From Gnetum montanum (lineage: Eukaryota > Streptophyta > Gnetopsida > Gnetales > Gnetaceae): a DNA stretch of 64,000 nucleotides. The notes below the pieces were generated by a model. It saw only the letters and a list, made by a program, of their open reading frames with translations. It did no database searches and was not told the DNA's origin. Of this stretch, positions 47,269 through 58,540 are shown piece after piece (positions within the stretch are counted from its first letter, which is position 1; every line of letters begins with the position of its first letter). Location of the stretch: the NCBI GenBank assembly GCA_015680685.1, contig MNCI01006819.1:206554-270553 (forward strand), given 5' to 3'. Position numbers and translations under genes: made by a program.

Positions 47269-48635
47269 TCGATGTTTGGAGGATCCGCCCGATAAACGTC
47301 GATAAAGAATACAAAATACCACAAAGGAAAAGTTGCCAACATTGTTCTTTGGTGGTTACTCAGCTGTCGCTTTGCTGTGCTTAGGAGTAACAAGATAGTT
47401 ATGTAGGGAAAAGGGGAAAAGGGTGGACTTGAGGGGATAGGTTCAGGCAAAGGAAAGATGAAATGTAGCACGGTCCCTCGTCAGAGTTCTTGTGAGGGAA
47501 TTAGCATGTTTGAACATCTTTCTTTGATTGGCTTTTGACCTCTCATCAAAATTTTTGGAGAGGGTCATTGTAAAATAGTTGGTGTGCCATTTTACTTTGG
47601 GCACATGCTCTTTTTCCTTTTTTGAGATTTTTTTTGTCACACTTTTGCACTTTTCTTTTGCTATTTAGCCATGTTCATTTGCAAACAACCTTGTTGTTGC
47701 AAGACAAGTGTTTCCTCCTTGGGATGAGTTATGTTACATCCCTGTGGGGTTTTGACCTGCCTATAGATGCTTCCCATGTGATGAGTTGCATTACGTGCAT
47801 CATGGACTTTGCGATTGAGCATATGGGAGGGCTTTACATGCATCAAGAAAGCTTGTAAAAGGGATGTGAAAAGGGAAACTACAGGTGTAAGAAACAAGAT
47901 GACGAAGGCTTAAAAGGAAGGATAAGATGTGCACTCCCAAGTAGCTAAGCTAGTCAGAGTGGTCACCTTGGAATGATATGGTGTCCTATCCTCCAGGCGA
48001 AACACATCTCTGACTGATGCCATCTTAGCTGGTATCCTGCAAGCGCAATAGAAAGTAGACCAGAGATGTAACCATGAAATGTAGTTAGGCAAAGGTCTTA
48101 CTTGCTTTAGATGTCCTTGAAGTGATAGGCATTATTGTTGAGACATGCGATGTCCAAAGTAAGAAGGCCCGTAGCGGTCCTCGTAGCAGTAGGCTGAAGG
48201 AGCCAACACCAAGGGAGCTAGGAGTTGCATTGATGCGACTGCTTAGGAGTTCTCACCTAAGGAAAACATCATGTAGTTCAATCATAATGTGTGAGGGCTA
48301 ACAAATGAACATGTCTTGAGCTCGAAAGATGGTGGGGGCTAGAGGATAGCAACCTTGTGGCTGGGCCACAATAGTGCTGGAACTCCAACGGCAGGTGCTA
48401 ACACTGGAAGCTAATGCCAAGGTGATGGGCTATGGTAGCAGTAGCTCCGAAAGGTCAACAAGATGTTAGATGATATTTTTGGAGGATTAGCAAGACATCA
48501 GGGGTAGTGGCATTGCATATGTTCTAGAGGGTGTTCGTTTGTCATCATGAACTGTGTTCTGGAATTGCAAATGTTCCACCCCGTGTCGACACTGTGCACG
48601 CTCGCTTGTTCGAGTGGTGGTGGATATGATTTGGG
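47269..48635 (-). other. D 3' untranslated region
   Basis: Similar in part to the same region of B (T-rich stretch near 47600-47660, CACCACAA(A/G) near 47320). The short frames here are not shared with C or B. No gene is supported. Confidence 0.5.
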
Positions 48636-48639
48636 AACG

Positions 48640-48990
48640 TTGTGCCATGAACCCAGTTTAATATCTTGGTAGACCATTTGATGTACTGGTTTAAGATCTC
48701 AGCAGACCGCAATGTGTTAGTTTAAGGTCCTAGCAAACCACTGTGCTAGTTTAAGGTCCCAACAGATAACTGTGCTAGTTTATCATCGTAGCGGATAGTG
48801 AATGGGCCAGTTTAAGGTCGTAACGAACCATCTGTGCTAGTTTAATGTCATAGCAGATGTTCTATGCTAGTTTATAGCCATGGTGGACTATCTATGCCAT
48901 CTTATAGTCATGGCAGACTAGGGATGCTAGTTTATAGTCGTAGCGGACTATGGATGCCATTTTTATAGTTGTAGCGGACTATGGATGTGC
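48640..48990 (-). repeat. D array after integrase
   Basis: About ten units spaced 30-35 bases read on the + strand as TGCTAGTTTATAGTC(A/G)TAGCGGACTA or GTTTAAGGTC. The complement is the TTAAACTAGCA unit of C. The array follows the end of integrase at 49019. Confidence 0.8.
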
Positions 48991-49018
48991 TTACCTTGCC
49001 TCTTACCTTGCCTCTACA

Positions 49019-50080
49019 TTAAACATAGTACAAATTTAAGTATAAATGGTTCATAGGATTTGCAAACACTCTACCATCCATGTCTACCAGCTTGAAGGCC
49101 CCATTCTCGTAGGCTTTTATTACTACGAATGGACCTTCCCAGTTTGTTGAAAACTTGTTTGTATGTTCATGGATAGCTTTGAGGACTAGGTCACCCTTTT
49201 TTATAGGTCGTTCATGTAGGGTGATGTGATGCTTTTGTCGCTGCTTGTCCTGATAGAATTCAATGTGACCTAGTGTTTGTGCACGCTCTTCCTCTAAGGA
49301 GTCAAGGTTGATGATTCTTGACTCGTTGTTCTGGGCCTCATTCACAATGCTTGAGAGGATAATCCAAAGTGATGGTACCTACAATTCAATAGGTAATACT
49401 ACTTCAGATCCGTAGACTAGGCTATAGGGAGTCTTACTTGTAGCCATCCTACATGTCGTATGGTAGGCCCACAGCATGTAGAGGATTTGCTCATGCCACC
49501 GCCTCTTGCTGTTGCTAAGCATTCTCTTAAGCAAGTTGATGATGACCTTATTTGTTGCTTCTGCTTGACTATTTGTGTGCGAGTAGTATGGCGACAAGAA
49601 AGATTGCTTAATGCCAAGGTTTCTACAAAAGGTTTTGGTTTCTACACTACTAAACTATGGCCCATTATTTGTTACAATAGTTATGGGAAGACCAAACCTT
49701 GTTACGATGTTTTCCAAGATGAAGTGGCAAACTTGTTGTGATGTAGTCTTCCTAAGGGGAATAGCCTCTGCCCACTTCGTAAAGTACTCAGTGGTAGTAA
49801 GGGTGAAGCTATGCCCTATGGAAGACTTAGGCATTATGGGTCCTATGATATCTAGTCTCCATTGTTGGAATGGCCATGTGATCTGTGTAGGGTGCAACTT
49901 AGTAGGTGACACATGTATAAGGTTTGCATGACGTTGGCACATGTCACACGTTTTTACTTTAGTAAAGCAATCTCGTTCCATGCAAGGCCAGTAATACCCT
50001 AGGTGTCTGATCTTAGCTGCCATGGACCTGGGAGCTATATGTCCTCCACATATTCTTTCATGGACCTCACTAATGATTTT
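49019..50080 (-). pseudogene. pol: D integrase
   Basis: Three stretches cover the domain. The first, 50023-49655, has the zinc-binding HHCC end (CDMCQRHAN), WRLDIIGPI (first Asp), TEYFTKWAEAIPLRKTT and VTNNGP (second Asp replaced by Asn). The second, 49597-49379, has SPYYSHTNSQAEATNK (Glu kept) and TSKTPYSLVYGSEVVLPIEL. The third, 49345-49019, has the C-terminal FSTNWEGPFVV and ENGAFKLVDMDG (GPF type). It would join DNA ends to the chromosome. The lost Asp and the frameshifts mean it is inactive. Confidence 0.8.
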
Positions 50081-50099
50081 TTGTGCCTCCTCCCCACCA

Positions 50100-51270
50100 A
50101 CACAAGTTAGCAGTATTTCATCAAAGGAGGACTTACATAAGGTATTATCTACTACTAGGACATACTACTATGCTCGCTTTTGGATTGCATCCCTTTGGGT
50201 GGATGTCAAGCCATGTGGGGGTTCACCATGCTTCAGGTAGGCTTTCATGTTAACGTACCACTCTTGGGTGTTGGTAATGCTTATGGAGGCCATGTGTACA
50301 ACTTGGGTGACAGGGTCTATGCATTTTGTTATCGAAGTAGGTAAGGTTGCAAACAGGTGTGGAGGCACATTTAACGCTAGCATAGCCAAGGCATGAGCTA
50401 TGGTATTTTCACTACATAGCACATGCTGGATGTCTGTCATGGTAAACTATTTTATTAACAAGTTTTTGGCCAAATCATAGTAAGGCTGTAAATGTAAAGC
50501 TTTATAGGTGTATACCTTAGTTATTTGATTCACAACAAGTTGAGAATCACCTTGGATTGCCAAATGTTGAATTTTAATTTCTGGGCTGCTAGGAGGCCTC
50601 TAAGAAGTCCTTCGTACTTAGCTACATTTTCATACAAAGGAGTGTGAAGTGGTAGGCAAAAGGTTGAATGTCCCCCAAGGGAAACATAAGGATAGTGGTA
50701 GCACTACCAACTCATGTGGTCGAGGCACCAAAGAAATGCAAAATGGCCTTGAAATGCAATCGCACAAGGTTGATAATGCCAACATGTTCATCAAGGAATT
50801 CAGGTTCTATGGTTGCTTAATCATCAATGGGTGAGGTTGCAAGCTGTGTAGCTATTGCTTATCTTTTCGTTGATGACTGGGCCACATAATGTAAATCGAA
50901 TTCCACTATTATTGCTTTCCATCATGTTATCTTGCTACTTTAATATAAGTTGTTTGTGATAGCTTGAAGTAAGTTGCTTTTGCATATAATGTTACTTGAC
51001 TACGGAACAGGTAGTGTCTCCACTTTTTTAGTGAGAACACTAGGGAGAGACAATTCCTTTCCACTTCGTTGTATTTGGCTTCATATGCAATTAGTGCATG
51101 GCTCTGGTAATAGACTGGGATCTTAGAGTCGTCTTCTCTTTTTTGGCATGAAAGTGCTGTGATAGATGTGTCCAAGGTGGCAAGGTAGATGTAGAAAGGC
51201 TTATCCCTCTATAGTGGGTAAACAGTTGGGAGGTGTAAAAGCTCTTTCTTCAAGTCATCAAAGGCTTGTT
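50100..51270 (-). pseudogene. pol: D RNase H and second RNase H
   Basis: RNase H is open at 51175-50927 (KIPVYYQSHALIAYEAKYNEVERNCL). The second domain is decayed between 50880 and 50440 (GAST, LMFPLGDIQP) and clearer at 50440-50168 (IQHVLCSENTIAHALAMLAL, then a connection rich in His/Pro). The dual arrangement matches C and fits the Tat branch. Confidence 0.7.
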
Positions 51271-52520
51271 GACACTAGGTTATCCACTCGAAGATAACCC
51301 CTTTCTTTAGTAAGTGTTGCATGAGGTGTAACTTGTTAGTCAACCTTGCTATAAACCTTCTAATGAAATGTATTCTACCTTGCAACTTGCGTAATTCTTT
51401 AAGGTTAGTAGGGGGTGCTAGGTTAATGATGGTCTTAACTTTGTCAGGGTCCACTCGTATTCCAGCCTCTGACACTACAAACCCTAGCATGCATCTGATT
51501 CTAATGTTGAAAACACATTTCTTTGGGTTAATACACAAGTCATGCCTATGACAATGCTTGAGGACTACCTCTAGATCTATGGGATGATCGATAGCCATCT
51601 TAGACTTGATTGCTATGTCATCCACATAATTGTTAAGTCTCTGTAGGAGGTAGTCGCTAAATATGTAGGTCATGGCTTGTTGATAGGTTGCTCCAACATT
51701 CTTTAAACCAAAGGGCATCATAATGTAACAAAAAGTTCCCCAAGGGGTTGTGAATGTAGTTTTCAACTAATGCTCTTGGTTGATGTGAATTTTATTGTAA
51801 CCTGAAAACCCATCCATAAAGGATAATAACGCATGACCAGCTGTACTATCAATAAGTTGGTCGATACTCGGCAATGGAATGTCATCTTTAGTTGTTACTT
51901 TGTTCAGATTCTGGAAGTCTATAAAGATTTGTGTACCTCCCATTTTCTTAGTAACTACAATGATGTTTGATACTCATTCCAAGTAATCAACTACTCGAAT
52001 GAAGCCTGCTTGATATAACTTGGTGATTTCATCGTGTATGGCTAGTGCAATTTCTGGTTTAATTTTCTAAGCTTTTTGTTTTAACTGGTTTGACACATGA
52101 ATCTAATACAATGTTATGTTGTATTAGCCGTGAATCCAAACCTGGCATGTCATTGTAAGACCATGCGAATACTTTGATGTTATCTTGAAGGACTTTGGAT
52201 ACATCCTTTTGCATTTGTTCATCCAAGAGAGAACTTATTTTTAGTGTCTTTAGTTCCCCCATGGACGTCTTTACTGGTGCTTCAATGAGAGGATCCTTAG
52301 TCACGTCCCAACCTCTAAGTCTAAGGCTTGGACCAAATGTTTGGGTCAATCTAGGGACGTTTCCAGGGACGCTACAGTGTTATCAATAGATGAATTCTAG
52401 TCTATCGACTCTAAGTTTAGATATCTTGCAAGCTTGCCATGAGGACTCGTCAAGGTTAAAGGTGACTGTAGATCCCACTACATGGTCATCTTGTTCAACC
52501 TGCCATAGTAAGAAAAATCC
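51270..52520 (-). pseudogene. pol: D reverse transcriptase
   Basis: The N-terminal part at 52349-52059 shows VSKVLQDNIKVFAWSYNDMPG. RT at 51766-51275 is open for 163 codons: TPWGTFCYIMMPFGLKNVGA, the intact catalytic box YVDD (about 51620-51631), NPKKCVFNIR, CMLGFVVSEAGIRVDPDKV and PPTNLKELRKLQGR. The stretch between them holds fingers-domain text with stops. This is the best-kept enzyme of the window. The full frame is broken upstream. Confidence 0.85.
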
Positions 52521-52619
52521 TGGTCAAGTGATACCTGTTTGTACCTATGGTGCATAATAGTAAATATTTGCAAAGCAATAATGAAACATGTAAAAATTTT
52601 TAGATATTTGGCCAAGTTT

Positions 52620-52945
52620 GCAGATTACCAGTTTAAGGTCTTGGCAGACTACGAGTGGGTTCAAACATGTAATTAATTATGGAAATTTAAGGTCGTGGTG
52701 GACCCTTAACAAGTTGTAAAGGTACAGTTACTAGTTTAAGGTCTTTGCGAACCGTTAATAGGTTGGCTCTGTAAAATGTTACTAGTTTAAGGTCTTTGCA
52801 GACTGTTAATAGGTCGGCTCCATAAAATGTTACTACTTTAAGCTCTTTGCAGACCGTTAACAGGTTGGCTCCGTAAAACATCACTAGTTTAAGGTCTTTG
52901 TAGACTATGGCATATGGGATTTGTACAGGTAGGTTACTAATTTAA
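52620..52945 (-). repeat. D array between RT and the antisense gene
   Basis: Five or six units of about 60 bases read on the + strand as TTACTAGTTTAAGGTCTTTGCAGACCGTTAACAGG. Complement: GACCTTAAACTAGTAA. It matches array 2 of C and ends just before the antisense promoter region. Confidence 0.8.
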
Positions 52946-53092
52946 GGTGGGAAAATTTTTTCAGTTGGGCCCACCTCTTTGCAAATGAGAATGCTACGCT
53001 ATCACAATTTTTGACAAAAAAGTGCTACGCTACATGGGGCATCCCACATTACCTGGGATGCGAAAATGGTAAGTTCTTTTCACCGCATTAGC

Positions 53093-53100
53093 TATAAATA
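53093..53100 (+). promoter_or_regulatory. TATA box of the D antisense gene
   Basis: TATAAATA sits in GCTATAAATAAGGGTTTACCC. The first conserved ATG is 140 bases downstream. C has the counterpart at 33883-33890, with the AGAGTGTAGAG block following in both. Confidence 0.6.
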
Positions 53101-53232
53101 AGGGTTTACCCATGGTAAACTTATCATTTTCATTGTTAGAGTGTAGAGGTGACATCTAGAGCATAGCACGATCATGCCGAGAGGAAGCAAAATGGTGTAG
53201 CGTAGCAGCTGACAACATTTGCAAGTAAAGAA

Positions 53233-56200
53233 ATGATGCCTAAAAGTGAATGTAAGCACCGAGGACTCGCTAAGGTGGACAAAGTTAAGGACACTTTGGG
53301 GCACCTGATCCAGGTGCGCGTTGAAGTGCTGGAGGAGGCTCTGTCTACTCGGTAAGTTGTTATGCTACCTTTGTTGTTCAAACTTTTGTAGTTATTGTTG
53401 AAATCCACATCCTTTGCCACTCGTTTTGGCCACTACACTGCCATTGTTTCCGATTGGACACCGCGGCTGTATGGATGTTACGCTATAGCTACATGCAGTA
53501 CCTTCTTGACCACCATTTTTGCGACTGCCTTGTCACTGGGGTTTGAGCAAGTTTGGATAACTTAGTGCATGGTTAGTGTAGCGCATTGTCCTCAAGTGGG
53601 TTTGGCTGTTTGGGAGATTTAACAATTAAGACATGTGTTTATCGTAGTACAACGCGAGTTATTTTTTACATCCAAAGTATGGTTAGACAACTGTAGCATA
53701 GGGAACTTTTATTTGTCTACATTTTGTAATGCTTTTATTGCGATATGCCTGTGCATCATGAGGTCTTTGGGTTCGTCGCCTTTGCTACTCAGTTGAATCT
53801 ACAATATCGCTACGTTGCTAAATTCATTTTTTGTTGAGTTCTCCGTATTGCTACACTTGTCATAGTGATGTGTTGATTACGTCATTGTTTTGTTGCACAT
53901 ATTTCTATTGTTGTTCATTCGTATCATTACATGTCATCTATGCATTGTTACATTGTGTGAAGTTTGATGGCCATGCTATGCTACAAAACTTGCTTTGTTG
54001 TTGTTTTTTGTATTGTGCTTTTTGTTTAATTTTTTTGCAACTATGAAATCATGCTATGCTACATGCAATGAAAAGGTAATGCTACGCTATACGTGATCAA
54101 AGGATTACACTACGCTATGTGTAACCTTCACTTGTATGTAATGCTAATGTTTGGTTCTTCGTTGTGCAGGGTCATGCTGAAAGCCATTTTGATTATCCTG
54201 GAGATTGTAGGAGTCTTGTGCTACCTTAGAGAACCAATGGCCAATGTCCATCCTTCCCATGCACATGTGGAATGTTAGGTGGTCTAGTTTCGGGAGGGCG
54301 TGCTGGACTTCCTACAATTCTGACTCCAGCACTTTAGTATGATTGTTTGGTCACACTTGTTAATGGAGACAACAGCTACAATCACAGAAACCCTGTTTCT
54401 TGGGGCAAACCAGGGTATTTTGAAATTTTTGACTAATGGGTCAATCTGGGGCAAGTAGGTGGAAGGTTCCAACCAGTGTCCAAAGAGCCTGAGATGCTTA
54501 AGTTGGATTTTGGAGATGCCTAAGTATAAGTGCTATCACTTATACAACACATTGTTTGTTGCCCATCACATGGGCACCTACTTTCAAAACCCACCTAGAA
54601 TAGTTTACTATGCCATCAAGTGAGTTCTACGAAGGTATTTTGTTGGGTTTTGTAATCAATGCTATACTAAACATAAGTGTTAACAGTGTAGATATGCTTA
54701 TTTTTGTCAGGGCATTTCTCGGCAAGGGTGGTCTTCATGGTGACACAGATGCCCTAGAGTTGGCACAGATGGCCTTGCGGGAGTTTTCCTCCACTAGGAA
54801 TGTGTGCGTCAGCGTAATAGGCCAATTTGTGGGTGAGTTCAAAACCTATCTAGCCCAATATTCCCAATTTTATGGAAAATGCAAGGAATCTGGTTGGTTG
54901 GATAGGGAATCGGCATCCCTCAAGCAACTCATTGTTGAAGACATTTTGGTGGATCTCCCATCGTTTCCTATGCTATTTAATCCTGGTACACTAAGGTGTG
55001 AATCTACTATTACACATTCAAGTGATTTTTACCTTTTGGTAACCCTCTCTTTGTTATTTTTTTTTGTTTTTTGTTTTGTTTTCAACAAACTATTTTAGTG
55101 GCAAAGAAATCCTAGGGGGTGACTGTAATGGCCTCCAGGCGCAATGACACCAACCTATTCTTTATGTACGGGGAGGTGGAGGAGACTCGGTGTTAGCTCT
55201 GCAATGGGATCCCAACCACGCTTGTCCATAACCTTTAGAAGGCTAGGCTTATAGATTTATTTTTGGCTGTTATACTAAACGTCCCACTTGTCGAAATGCT
55301 TTCCCTAGCAGACTCATTCTCCGAGAAAGTAGACCACTTCCACACACATGTTCATGGTGTGCATGTGGTGTTTGACGTCAACGACCAATTATTCACGGAT
55401 CTTTTCAGTGTCCCCTCTAATAGTCTCCCTGAAGGAGAAAAATCTAAGAGAGATGCAGGCCATCAAAGGGACATTGAGGAGTGGTTAGGGGCAACAAAGG
55501 ACTGAAAGGGAATCTATATTGAGAAGGCCAAGCTATTGGTGGCCAAAATGTTTATCCCATCTTCCATGCCCGCACCTTCCCCAAGCTGCTCTCTAAAGGA
55601 AAACTCATTGGAATTGAGAAAGCTAGATAATGAGGGACATCATGGAAGAGGGGGCTTGTTACAATTGGGCAAAACACCTTTGCAGAGGGATGCAAGCTGA
55701 AATGGTCAAGCTTTATGGGAAGCTTGAGTCCCGTTTCAACATGCATCATGCCTTCTTTATAGCTTGCCTATGGCATTTTATGGAATTCTTGGTAGTCCGC
55801 GAGAATGGGGTCTGGGTACTACAAGATCGTAACCAGATTTCCAAACCATGGATTTGCCAATTCTTCCATACCACCCAATCTCAAGACCCCCCAGAAGCTT
55901 TTAGGAAGTCATTTTTGATGACAACCAAGGATTGGGTGGCACACAACTTTTAGGCCTAGGATAGCTTGGGAGAGGCACCCCTACTACCATCGGCAGTGTG
56001 ACAAAGGGGGAACGCCTCATTGCAGAGATGGTGATGACCAAGTTGTAACGTAAGAGGTATCTTTTGGCTGAAGAACCTCCTCGCATGGACTAGGGAAGAG
56101 GGAAGAAGCTACGACTCAAAATTTGCAGTGTGCAACCCCCGATCAGTAAGTTTTTTTTTTGGTTTATGGATTTTTGCTAATGTTCTCTATGCTATGTTAC

Positions 56201-57960
56201 ACTAGGTAGTGTAGCACAGCATAGCAGCTGCTTCAAGTTGATGTTATCTACTTGTTGCTATCATGCTTCATCAGCTGAGGAAGAAGAGAAAGAAGGAGGA
56301 GAAGAGGTAACAGCCCCTATGCCAGGGGCGAGTAGTGAAAAGGTGGATGCTCTAGCTACAGAGGAGGGGCCCCGACTAGTGAAAAAGGGGCCCTTGCTAT
56401 TAAAGAAAGGGCCTTAGCTAGTGAGGAGGAGGTCTCTACCGATGAAGAGGAGGCCCCTGCTGACCAAGAAAGGGGTCTAACCAATGAAGCAAAGACTCCT
56501 GGTAATCAAGAAAAGTCCCCTACCAATGACCCTTTTGCAGAGAGTAGTTCGGTACCGAAGGGGCACATGAGCATCGAGGATGCTGCTACACTACTAGGTC
56601 AATTGGAAGGATAGGGGCTTCATTTATACACTAGTGAGTTTGACCACATATTTGACAGTGTGCCAATGGGCAACCCCTGCTATCACCCCTGAGGGTTTGT
56701 TGGGTAGGAGCTTTACACTGTCATTTACACTACTCATAAGCCTTATAATGGTTCTCTTGACTTTAGCTAACACATTTTACTATGCAGCTAACAAGACCAT
56801 TGATACCCTTGGCCCGTCCTCGATCTGCTTGTGACTATGGATTGAGACCCCTGATAAATTTACTTTCATGGAAGGGGTGGTTGATGACATGATTGATTGT
56901 TTAAAGTGGGTCAACCAAGAAGGGGGTAAGTTAAAATCCTATGCTAAACTCTAAATTGTCATTGCATTCACTATGTCACTGTGACTAATGCATTTTTTGT
57001 GATTGGCAGCCTCTCGTCTCAAGTGGAATCCCAAACAAGTGGTTGAGGTCGACATCGTGCCTGAATTTTCACTGGAGGTGACTGAAGTACCTTGTCACGT
57101 ATATGACGAGGCAAGCCAATGTGCCTTGTACTCAGCATGATCCTTATGGGAATTCAGGCACGTGAATGAAGAACTTTGGAAATGGGTGCAGAGGCTTGAG
57201 AAGGAGAAGGCCAACTTGACCACCGAGATGGGAGACCTCCATTCCTGGAACGAATTCCTATTGGCCCGAGACACCAACGATGGCAGTTGGTGCACGGTCG
57301 TCATTGACTATGCAAGGTATTGGAAATCCTTGCAATGCAAAATGAGGCCACTCATGAGATAATAGAGTAGTGCATGCAAATGGACTTATTAGCCAAGAAG
57401 AACCAGGACTGGAAGGATTACAGTGCTAAGGTTTACGAGTGGGGGTAGGCATAGAAAAATCATAAGCATATGTATAAGCTATAACATGCCACCTACCATA
57501 ACCTATATAGGGATGCCTCAATGAAGTTTCATACATATGAAGTATTTGGCGCTTCTGGGGCTTACGATAAGTTCATGCAACAGGTGACAGTGAGTGAATC
57601 ACCTGAGAGGGAAGTGACCTTTCTTGTGGGTGAGACCATCACTTCCACCTTTTCTCCAAGACCTCCAAGATGGACATCCATAGAGAAGGAGAAAGTTGCA
57701 GCAAGTGTTGATTTAGGTGACAGGAATTGGGTTGACATCATAGAAGAGGAGGTCTTACAACACCTTGCGATAGGCATGGATCGAATACACCCCGAGATAG
57801 ACACGGGGCCATCTTGAGTGAGTTAATTTTCAATGTTGTAGTAATTTATTTTATTTCATTCTTTATTATAGCTTTAACTGACTATTTTTTTCTTTCATGG
57901 TGCAGGATCCATGTGAAAACACGAAGCCTAATTAAGTAGGGAACGATGGAGGGGATGAAG
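53233..57960 (+). pseudogene. D antisense multi-exon gene between protease and RT
   Basis: It is opposite to gag-pol and more complete than the C copy. Inferred exons are 53233-53351 (MMPKS, AKVDKVKDTL), 54170-54619 (LIILEIVGVLCY), 54711 to about 55005 (FLGKGGLHGDTDALELAQMA), about 55093-56145 (LADSFSEKVDHF, HGVHVVFDVN, ACYNWAKHLCRGMQ, FLVVRENGVWVL), 56275-56633 (acidic EEEEKEGGEE), 56788-56925, 57010-57817 (ELWKWVQRLEKEK coil; VTVSES to EIDTGPS) and 57906 on. Donors GTAAGT, GTGAGT, GTAAGT, GTGAGT, GTAAGT and acceptors ending CAG fit spliceosomal introns, and exons 1-3 join in one frame. Few stops remain. The function is unknown. The central part resembles plant-transposon-type domains. Confidence 0.65.
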
Positions 57961-58149
57961 GGTCATAGCGTAGCTGCTGAAGATTTTATTTAAATTCAAA
58001 GAATGTTACAAACATTATTAATCTGTGAAAGGAAAAAATGAAATATGAAGAGATTGATTTTTCTTATGTGTTACATGTTGTACTTATTTTTATTTCACTT
58101 TATTCATTTTTTATTTATGAATTGAATTCATTAGGAGTATCTTGTTTTA

Positions 58150-58390
58150 GTTTTAGGACATTTTAGGTTGTTGCTAGTTTTAGGCCATTTCGGGTCATAA
58201 AGATAGTTTAAGGTCATTTCGGGCCGTTGCTAATTTTAGGCCATTTCGGGCCATTGATAGTTTTAAGTCATTTTGGGCTATCATTAGTTTTAGGCCATTT
58301 AAGGTCGTTTCTAGTTTTAGGCCATTTTGGTTCATTGGATGATGTTAAGGGAAACTTTTGCCAGTTTTAGGCCTTAGTGGGCTGTGGCGC
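58150..58390 (-). repeat. D array between the antisense gene and protease
   Basis: Units read on the + strand as GTTGCTAGTTTTAGGCCATTTCGGGCC, about 35 bases apart, seven or more. The complement GGCCTAAAACTAGCAA equals array 1 of C. Confidence 0.8.
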
Positions 58391-58540
58391 AATGCAAACG
58401 GTAGATGTAATGCGATTGGTTTAAAGAATGAATTAAATGCTTAGCATAGCTGACTGAATGTGAAGCAAAGATGGAGAAAATGCATAATGAGCATTAATTG
58501 GTTAAGGAGCAGTGGAGTTGTTACGCTACACAAGTAACGA

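Noticed and set aside
49460-49931. Two open + strand frames
   Set aside because: Shadows of the D integrase on the minus strand.
54610-55098. Open frame of 162 codons first read as a possible host gene
   Set aside because: It is an exon of the antisense gene inside D, flanked by splice-like borders and bounded by D gag-pol on both sides.
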